5,787 bases of DNA from a bacterium. GTDB lineage: Bacteria > Elusimicrobiota > Elusimicrobia > UBA1565 > UBA9628. Location of the stretch: NCBI GenBank assembly GCA_021790955.1, contig JAJYFI010000065.1, forward strand, positions 2,032 through 7,818. The letters run 5' to 3'. Shown here one piece after another: positions 1 to 5,787 of this stretch. The position numbers and the translations under genes were made by a program. The notes beneath the pieces are model-generated. The model saw nothing but the letters and a program-made list of their open reading frames with translations. It made no database searches and was not told the DNA's origin. The stretch's first letter is position 1. The number at the start of each line of letters is the position of its first letter.

Positions 1-501
1 CCCCGACCATCGTCCGAGCAGCCATCCTCCCAAAACGCCGCCCAGGCTCCCAAGCCCTGCGATCAAGCCATTGGCGCGCGCCGCTTCCCCGGCGCTAAGC
101 CTGCTGTCCACGAACGACCAGTATTGCTCCAGGAGCACCACGATATAGACCTGGCGAAGAAAATAAAGCGCCGCGCTCGCCCCAGGAACTCCCCAAGCGA
201 TCAAAAAGCGCAGAAGGGCCAGCCCAGCAATCGAGAGGAGGCTCGTCCAGGCGAGAGTCCGGCGCGGCCCCAGCCGCGTCAGCAAGGCGTTGTAGCCATA
301 GAGAATCGCCGCCAGAGCCGGAGCCACGACAGCCAGGGCGAAGCCCAGGTTCTGGGGGCCATAGGCCCTCAGGTAGAGAGCGTTTGACGGGCCCCGAACC
401 CACTCATAGCCGCACAGGAGAAAGGCGAATGCGCCGCCGATCAATGCGACGGAAGCGTTCTGGCGTCGGCGGGTCGGGAACCCGGAGCCCGGCCCGGCCA
501 A
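1..501 (-). CDS. Putative MFS-like / ATP:ADP translocase (Tlc/NTT)-like membrane protein, partial (3' end off window)
   Basis: Reading the minus strand from a TTG at 501-499 gives 167 codons without a stop, running off the left edge. The product is strongly hydrophobic. A basic N-terminus (TRRRQN, residues 10-15) precedes a membrane segment with ALIGGAFAFLLCGYEWVRG (about 19-37). Further segments lie at about 50-65, 82-95 and 103-121, followed by VLLEQYWSFVDSRLSAGEAA (about 115-134) and a Gly-rich helix (AGLGSLGGVLGGWLLG). The GYE-x-x-R start, the EQ-x-W-S segment and the GxGSLGG-x-LG helix resemble nucleotide-translocase-like carriers as I recall them; this rests on pattern memory, not an alignment. 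The start is uncertain: no ATG or GTG lies upstream in frame near the atpC end, TTG at 501 is the earliest plausible codon, and TTG at 444-442 is an alternative just before the first helix. The gap to atpC is 4 nt, implying co-transcription. Substrate unknown; a general MFS permease is the main alternative. Confidence 0.72.
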   Translation of the reverse strand, partial: MAGPGSGFPTRRRQNASVALIGGAFAFLLCGYEWVRGPSNALYLRAYGPQNLGFALAVVAPALAAILYGYNALLTRLGPRRTLAWTSLLSIAGLALLRFLIAWGVPGASAALYFLRQVYIVVLLEQYWSFVDSRLSAGEAARANGLIAGLGSLGGVLGGWLLGRWSG

Positions 502-505
502 GGAA

Positions 506-943
506 TTACTTGACCTGCTTGCGGCCGTGGCGGCGGGCGATCTCCGCCACCTTGAGCCGGATGGAAGCGCGCTGGAAGGCCGCTTCGGCCTGGGCGAGGG
601 TCAGCGGATCGAGCGTTTTACGGGCCAACTCCGCCTTGGAGCGCTCCAGCGCCGCGCGCGCCCTCTCGGCGTCGATTTCCCCCGCCATCTCGGCCGTCTC
701 CGCGAAGAGATCCACGCCCTTCGGCGTCACCTCGGCGAAGCCTCCGGAGACCGCGTAGCGCCGGATCTCGCCGCCGGGGACCGTCACGCGCACCTCCCCG
801 GGCCGCAACATGGCGAGATAGGGCTCGTGCCCGGGAAGGACGCCCATTTCGCCCTCATGAGCGGGCAGAGCCGCGAACTCGGCGTCAAAGCCGCCCTGGG
901 CCTTCTCGGGCGTGACGAGCTCGAATCGGAAAGTTTTCGCCAC
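506..943 (-). CDS. atpC: F1F0 ATP synthase subunit epsilon (AtpC)
   Basis: Epsilon is part of the F1 central stalk. It binds gamma and the c-ring, and its C-terminal helices can inhibit ATP hydrolysis. The 145-residue product has the family layout: an N-terminal beta-sandwich (about 1-86) with the signature EGEMGVLPGHEP (30-41) and VSGGFAEV (65-72), then an Ala/Glu/Arg-rich helical hairpin (about 88-140) ending in a basic tail. Length is near the usual 130-145, so the inhibitory C-terminal domain appears complete. The start is GTG at 943-941: the reading VAKTFRFELVTPEKA fits the family N-terminus, and the next in-frame Met lies inside the conserved EGEMGV motif. No strong Shine-Dalgarno is visible in the 16-nt gap after the atpD stop, so translation may depend on ribosomes arriving from atpD. 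The longer open frame extending upstream in this frame is a shadow of atpD. Confidence 0.95.
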   Translation of the reverse strand: MAKTFRFELVTPEKAQGGFDAEFAALPAHEGEMGVLPGHEPYLAMLRPGEVRVTVPGGEIRRYAVSGGFAEVTPKGVDLFAETAEMAGEIDAERARAALERSKAELARKTLDPLTLAQAEAAFQRASIRLKVAEIARRHGRKQVK

Positions 944-959
944 GGTCGTCGCCCGGATT

Positions 960-2396
<1,437 letters not shown>

Positions 2397-2402
2397 GACT
2401 TT

Positions 2403-2409
2403 CTCCTTA
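2403..2409 (-). promoter_or_regulatory. Strong Shine-Dalgarno of atpD overlapping the atpG stop codon
   Basis: On the minus strand the sequence reads TAAGGAG, then six bases, then the atpD ATG. The first three bases are the atpG stop codon, so the ribosome terminating on atpG sits over the atpD ribosome binding site. It is the clearest Shine-Dalgarno I see at any gene start in the window. Inference: it supports efficient beta synthesis, since three beta are needed per gamma. Confidence 0.85.
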
Positions 2410-3309
2410 GGAGCCCAGCGCCTCGGCCCCGCCGACGAGCTCGGCGATTTCCTTTGTAATGATCGCCTGCCGCTGCCTGTTGAGATTGAGATTCAAGTTC
2501 GACTTGAGTTCGCTCGCGTTCTTGGAAGCCGCGTCCATCGCGTTCATGCGCGCGGCGAGCTCCGAGGCCTGGGACTCGAGCAGGACTCGATAAAGCTTCG
2601 CCTTGATGAACCTGGGGAGCAGAGCGTCAAGCAGGGCGCGGCGGTCCGGCTCGTATTTGAAGTCGTAGAGCGGCACCGCCGCCGGGGCGCCCGAGATGAC
2701 CGCTCCGTCGCGAAGGGCCACGGGAGGCGTGAGGGGCAGCAGCTGCTCCTTGACGAGAACCTGGCGTCCCGCCGATTTAAAATCCGTGTAGATGAGGCTC
2801 ACGGAGGAGAGCCCGCGCTTGAAATAGGCTTCCGAGACGTCCTTCCACAGGAGCTCCGCGTGGGCGAAATGGGCCTTCGGGAATATCCCGACCACTTCGG
2901 CGACGATCTCCATGTCGACGCCCTGCAACCGGTGGAAGAAATGGCGGATCTTGCGCCCGACCGCCGCGACGCAGACCTTGCGGCCCTGGCGGGCCCGGAT
3001 CCAGGCGGCCGAGGCCTTGACGACCTGGGCGTTGAAGGCGCCGCAAAGGCCCTTGTCCCCCGACACGGCGATCAGGCACTCGAGTCCTCCCTCCGGACGG
3101 GGCTGGAACAGCGCGTGGGCGGGCTCTCCAGCGGATCCCGCGAGGCGGTGGATCATCTCCTCCATCTTGACGGCGAAAGGGCGGGCGGAGACGATCGCGG
3201 CCTGGGCGCGGCGCAGCCTGGCGGCCGCGACCATCTGCATCGCCTTCGTGATCTGCTCGGTCGCGTTGACCGATTGGATTTTCCGGCGGATCTCGCGGAG
3301 GGAAGCCAT
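2407..3309 (-). CDS. atpG: F1F0 ATP synthase subunit gamma (AtpG)
   Basis: Gamma forms the rotating central shaft of F1 and couples proton or sodium flow through Fo to catalysis in beta. The 300-residue protein is slightly longer than the common 285-290. The N-terminal coiled-coil helix starts SLREIRRKIQSVNATEQITKAM, continuing to RLRRAQ (31-36). The central Rossmann-like domain has SGDKGLCGAFN (83-93), and the C-terminal helix has LLESQASELAARMNAMDAA (243-261) and NRQRQAIITKEIAELVGGA (277-295), both conserved family blocks. A short alternating NLNLNLN (271-277) lies just before the last block. The ATG at 3309 is correct because ASLREIRRKI is the family N-terminus. It begins only 2 nt after the epimerase stop codon, and only an AAGG about 13 nt upstream resembles a Shine-Dalgarno, so translation is probably coupled to the epimerase gene. 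Confidence 0.97.
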   Translation of the reverse strand: MASLREIRRKIQSVNATEQITKAMQMVAAARLRRAQAAIVSARPFAVKMEEMIHRLAGSAGEPAHALFQPRPEGGLECLIAVSGDKGLCGAFNAQVVKASAAWIRARQGRKVCVAAVGRKIRHFFHRLQGVDMEIVAEVVGIFPKAHFAHAELLWKDVSEAYFKRGLSSVSLIYTDFKSAGRQVLVKEQLLPLTPPVALRDGAVISGAPAAVPLYDFKYEPDRRALLDALLPRFIKAKLYRVLLESQASELAARMNAMDAASKNASELKSNLNLNLNRQRQAIITKEIAELVGGAEALGS

Positions 3310-3311
3310 GG

Positions 3312-4238
3312 CTATGCCGGGACCTTCGCCTTCTTGAACCCGCCCAAGTAATCCTCGATGCCCTGCAGCGTCGTGAACCGCGCCGTGAAACCGAATTCCT
3401 TCCCGGCCTTCGCCGGATCTCCCAACGTCTCGTTCTGGTAGAAGGCGTAGGGATTCTTAAAATATTCCGGTTCGAGATTCGTCCCGAGAGCCGCATTGAG
3501 ATGGGCGATGATCTCGTTGAACGTGGTCTTTCGTCCGGTCGCGACGTTGAAGGCGCCCCGCGCCTTCTTGATCGCCGCGAGGCAGTTCGCCTCGACGACA
3601 TCCTTGACGTAAATGAAGTCGCGGTATTGCTCCCCGAACTCGAAGATTCTAGGCCTGCGCCCTTGGAGCATCTGCTGGGCCAGCTGCCAGATCATGCTGG
3701 CGCTCTTGCCCTTAAAACGCTCCCCCGGGCCGTAGACGTTGAAATAGCGAAGGCCCGCGACGGGGATGCGGGGATGGGCCAAGGAGAAATCCTGGGCGAC
3801 CTTGTCCATGACGACCTTGGAATAGGCGTAGACGTTCTTGGGGCGGGGAGCGGCGTCCTCCCGCATGGGGAGCGGGCCGTCCCCGTAGACTCCGGCCGAG
3901 GAGGCATAGACGATCTGGCGGGCGCGTCCCGCCGCGACCCATTTGAGGAGCTTGCGAAAAGCCTCGACGTTCGCCTGCATCATGGGCAGCTCATCCATCA
4001 CGGTCGTGTCGGTGAGCGCCGCCTGGTGGAAAACGACGTCCACGGGGCCCACCGTGTCCTGCCAGGACGGCGCGTCGACAAGATCGGCCGAAACGACGTC
4101 TCCGCCGAAGCCGACGAGATTCGCGAAACTCCCATGGGAGAAATTGTCGAGCCCCACCACCTCGTGCCCGCGCCTCTCGAGCTCCACGCAGAGGTTGGAG
4201 CCGATGAGCCCCGCCGCCCCGGTGACGAGAGCCCTCAT
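3312..4238 (-). CDS. NAD-dependent sugar-nucleotide epimerase, HldD-like (probable ADP-glyceromanno-heptose 6-epimerase)
   Basis: This is an extended short-chain dehydrogenase/reductase of 308 residues, close to the ~310 of E. coli HldD. HldD converts ADP-D-glycero- to ADP-L-glycero-D-manno-heptose in the cytoplasm for lipopolysaccharide inner core. Visible: the dinucleotide motif GAAGLIG (7-13); Asp31 at the end of beta-2, expected to bind the adenine ribose; VFHQAALTDTT (69-79); YASSAGVYG (111-119); catalytic Tyr137-x-x-x-Lys141; RYFNVYGP (164-171); and FKGKSAS (175-181), matching the HldD segment whose lysine is the second catalytic residue. The HTDTT-like and FKG segments favour HldD over GalE or dTDP-glucose dehydratase, but another epimerase remains possible. 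The start at 4238 is fixed by MRALVTGAAG; the open frame upstream of it is non-coding shadow. The ATG overlaps the preceding stop as ATGA. Finding it between atpA and atpG is unusual. Confidence 0.9.
   Translation of the reverse strand: MRALVTGAAGLIGSNLCVELERRGHEVVGLDNFSHGSFANLVGFGGDVVSADLVDAPSWQDTVGPVDVVFHQAALTDTTVMDELPMMQANVEAFRKLLKWVAAGRARQIVYASSAGVYGDGPLPMREDAAPRPKNVYAYSKVVMDKVAQDFSLAHPRIPVAGLRYFNVYGPGERFKGKSASMIWQLAQQMLQGRRPRIFEFGEQYRDFIYVKDVVEANCLAAIKKARGAFNVATGRKTTFNEIIAHLNAALGTNLEPEYFKNPYAFYQNETLGDPAKAGKEFGFTARFTTLQGIEDYLGGFKKAKVPA
4235..4238 (-). other. ATGA stop/start overlap coupling the secreted protein gene to the epimerase gene
   Basis: The minus strand reads ATGA here: ATG (4238-4236) starts the epimerase and TGA (4237-4235) stops the upstream gene. 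Such 4-nt overlaps commonly indicate translational coupling by re-initiation. Upstream, only a weak GAGCGG could act as Shine-Dalgarno. Confidence 0.9.
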
Positions 4239-4726
4239 TTCGAGCCGCTCGATCCCGCCACGGGGGCCTGCGTCGTCGAGGCGGTCGGGGCCGCGTATAT
4301 CGCGGTCAGCTTCTTGATGATCCCCTTTGAGGGCGGCTCCGGTGCGTCGGCGGGGGGATTGGAAAAGATCGCAAGAACATAGCCCGCCGCGTCGTGGTCC
4401 CAATGCGGGATAGCGCCCGATTTTTTGAGGATCTTCCGCTCGCGCTCGACAAAACGCTTAAGATCCTTTTTCTTGTGGACGAGAAGGTCCGCGAAGGCCG
4501 GAGCCGAATCGCCGTCAGCAATAAAGGAGAACACGCCGGCGAGCTCGCGCTCGCCGATCCCGATGAGGGTCTCGACGCACTCCAGGTTGAGGACGCGACC
4601 CTGCCGGGGCATGGCGGGACCTTGGGCGCCCGCCGCAACGGAAAGAAATGGAAGGCAACACAAGGCCACGGCAGGCGACAGGGGACCTCGGCCTATCAAG
4701 GCAGGCACGAAAGCCTTCCGTTGCAT
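4235..4726 (-). CDS. Predicted secreted (periplasmic) small protein of unknown function
   Basis: I do not recognise a family for this 163-residue protein. It has an N-terminal signal-peptide-like region: basic residues at 3-4 and 13, a hydrophobic core at about 19-33 (AVALCCLPFLSVAAGA), and a signal peptidase I-type A-G-A site, with cleavage likely after residue 34. Cys23 and Cys24 do not sit in a good lipobox. The mature part is about 129 residues with one cysteine (Cys50), a hydrophobic helix-like segment (51-70), a highly charged basic helix (HKKKDLKRFVERERKILKK, 84-102), the block IPHWDHDAAGYVLAIF (106-121), then a Pro-rich and Ala/Ser/Thr/Gly-rich low-complexity tail (123-163). Reality as a gene is supported by the signal peptide and by exact overlaps at both ends: one shared base with atpA (TAATG) and ATGA with the epimerase. 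The signal-peptide codons are less G/C-rich at third positions than those of the neighbours, consistent with a less constrained gene. Confidence 0.75.
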   Translation of the reverse strand: MQRKAFVPALIGRGPLSPAVALCCLPFLSVAAGAQGPAMPRQGRVLNLECVETLIGIGERELAGVFSFIADGDSAPAFADLLVHKKKDLKRFVERERKILKKSGAIPHWDHDAAGYVLAIFSNPPADAPEPPSKGIIKKLTAIYAAPTASTTQAPVAGSSGSK

Positions 4727-4728
4727 TA
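4724..4728 (-). other. TAATG stop/start junction between atpA and the secreted protein gene
   Basis: The minus strand reads TAATG: TAA (4728-4726) ends atpA and ATG (4726-4724) starts the next gene, sharing base 4726. This arrangement allows re-initiation by the terminating ribosome. No strong Shine-Dalgarno is seen; a G-rich AGGCGGGG lies about 12-19 nt upstream, further than ideal. Confidence 0.85.
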
Positions 4729-5787
4729 TTTCTTGAGCCCCGCCTTGAATCGGGCGGAAAAGGCCTCCACGGCCGCCTTCAGCCTCGTCTTGATGTCCTC
4801 GCTCATCTCGCGCTTGGCGACCAGGTCCCGGAGAACGTCGGGATGCTTCGCGGCGATGGACTCGAGGAGCTCTTTTTCAAAGCGACGCACTTCCGCGACC
4901 GGAAGATCGTCAAGGAAGCCGTTGACGCCGACGAAGATGGCGACCACCTGCGTCTCGAACGGCATCGGCTCATATTGGGCCTGCTTCAAGAGCTCGACCA
5001 GCCTTTCACCGCGGGCCAGCTGCATCTGGGAGGCCTTGTCGAGTTCGGAGCCGAACTGGGCGAAGGCCGCGAGCTCGTTGTACTGCGCGAGCTCCAGGCG
5101 CAAATGGCCGGCCACCTGCTTCATCGCCTTCGTCTGGGCGGCGCCTCCGACGCGGGAAACGGAAAGGCCGACGTTGACCGCCGGCCTCACGCCGGAGTAG
5201 AACAGGCTCGTTTCGAGGTAAATCTGCCCGTCCGTGATCGAGATGACGTTGGTCGGGATGTACGCCGAAACGTCCCCGGCCTGGGTTTCGATGATGGGAA
5301 GGGCCGTCAACGAACCGCCCCCGTTTTGGGCGTTGAGCTTGCAGGCGCGCTCCAAAAGCCTCGAGTGCAAGTAAAAGACGTCGCCGGGATACGCCTCGCG
5401 GCCCGGAGGCCGGCGAAGCAGCAGGGAGAGCTGCCGGTAGGCCTGGGCGTGCTTGGAGAGGTCGTCATAAATCACGAGGACGTCCCGTCCCTTCCACAGG
5501 AATTCCTCGCCGATCGCGCAACCGGCATACGGGGCGATGTAGAGAAGGGGGGCAGGATCCGAGGCCGTCGCCGACACGATGATCGAGTATTCCATCGCCC
5601 CGTTTTCCTCGAGTATCTCCGCGACGCGGGCGACGGTCGACTGCTTCTGGCCGATCGCCACGTAGATGCAGACGGGGCGCTTGGCCTCCTTTTTCTGGTT
5701 GATGATCGTGTCGATCGCGATGGCGGTCTTGCCCGTCTGGCGGTCGCCGATGATGAGCTCGCGCTGGCCCCGGCCGATGGGGATCAT
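4726..5787 (-). CDS. atpA: F1F0 ATP synthase subunit alpha (AtpA), partial (5' end off window)
   Basis: Alpha alternates with beta in the F1 hexamer, binds non-catalytic nucleotide, and supplies the arginine finger to the beta site. The 353 residues seen are the C-terminal two-thirds of a protein usually 500-515 long. The Met at the window edge is internal, from the conserved MIPIGRGQRELIIGDRQTGK stretch, so roughly 155-165 residues lie outside. Motifs in local numbering: Walker A GDRQTGKT (14-21), Walker B VLVIYDD (103-109), RRPPGREAYPGDVFYLHSRL (125-144), and the arginine finger Arg212 in SVSRVGG. The C-terminal helical domain is complete and ends in KAGLKK before TAA. All key residues are present. 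Its next gene is not atpG, the usual neighbour, but a small secreted-protein gene starting on the last base of the stop codon. Confidence 0.98.
   Translation of the reverse strand: MIPIGRGQRELIIGDRQTGKTAIAIDTIINQKKEAKRPVCIYVAIGQKQSTVARVAEILEENGAMEYSIIVSATASDPAPLLYIAPYAGCAIGEEFLWKGRDVLVIYDDLSKHAQAYRQLSLLLRRPPGREAYPGDVFYLHSRLLERACKLNAQNGGGSLTALPIIETQAGDVSAYIPTNVISITDGQIYLETSLFYSGVRPAVNVGLSVSRVGGAAQTKAMKQVAGHLRLELAQYNELAAFAQFGSELDKASQMQLARGERLVELLKQAQYEPMPFETQVVAIFVGVNGFLDDLPVAEVRRFEKELLESIAAKHPDVLRDLVAKREMSEDIKTRLKAAVEAFSARFKAGLKK

Noticed and set aside
95..403. Minus-strand 102-codon open frame
   Set aside because: It lies in a different frame within the membrane-protein gene; Gly/Pro/Ser-rich shadow composition, whereas the other frame gives coherent transmembrane segments.
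481..501. GC-rich repeated CCCGG/CCGGG motifs after atpC as a terminator
   Set aside because: Only a 4-bp stem can be formed and no T-tract follows on the minus strand; it lies at the start of the next gene, so read-through is expected.
3310..3314. Possible site-duplication or mobile-element footprint at the epimerase-atpG border
   Set aside because: No inverted or direct repeats were found at the edges of the two-gene insertion, and no transposase or integrase is present.
3501..4382. Plus-strand open frame opposite the epimerase
   Set aside because: Shadow of the epimerase, whose motifs on the minus strand are unambiguous.
4239..4403. N-terminal extension of the epimerase (55 extra codons)
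   Set aside because: The SDR fold begins at MRALVTGAAG; the extension is Arg/Gly-rich, overlaps the upstream gene and has no family counterpart.
4394..5200. Plus-strand open frame opposite the secreted protein gene and atpA
   Set aside because: Ser/Arg/Thr-rich shadow translation spanning two minus-strand genes, including the certain atpA.

Overview
This window is one compact stretch of a bacterial F-type ATP synthase operon, read entirely from the minus strand (transcription runs from high to low coordinates). In transcription order it holds atpA (5' end off the window), a small predicted secreted protein of unknown function, an HldD-like NAD-dependent sugar-nucleotide epimerase, atpG, atpD, atpC, and the first ~167 codons of a polytopic membrane protein resembling the ATP:ADP-translocase (Tlc/NTT) branch of MFS-like carriers. 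Gaps between genes are 16 nt or less, and two junctions overlap (TAATG and ATGA). I see no promoter, terminator, RNA gene, mobile element or CRISPR array, and no gene-free stretch. The Fo genes and atpH presumably lie upstream, beyond the right edge.

The DNA is GC-rich by eye, with G/C-rich third codon positions, so long open frames appear on the opposite strand that are only shadows. The heptose-epimerase-like gene and the signal peptide suggest a Gram-negative bacterium with an outer membrane. The ATPase subunits are clearly bacterial. The phylum cannot be fixed from this window; a deep-branching lineage such as a GC-rich Elusimicrobiota is only a weak guess.

Functionally, atpA, atpG, atpD and atpC encode alpha, gamma, beta and epsilon, which together with delta form the catalytic F1 head. 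Catalytic motifs are intact in alpha and beta, so the enzyme looks functional. The unusual part is the layout. The canonical atpA-atpG junction is split by two genes with no known ATPase role: a secreted small protein and an envelope-sugar epimerase. These are tied to their neighbours by overlapping or nearly abutting stop/start codons, so they look like stable operon members rather than a recent insertion. Directly after atpC comes a putative nucleotide-translocase-like membrane protein with a non-ATG start, which is easy to miss. I do not claim a wholly new system; the leads are the operon architecture, the secreted orphan protein and the translocase-like neighbour.
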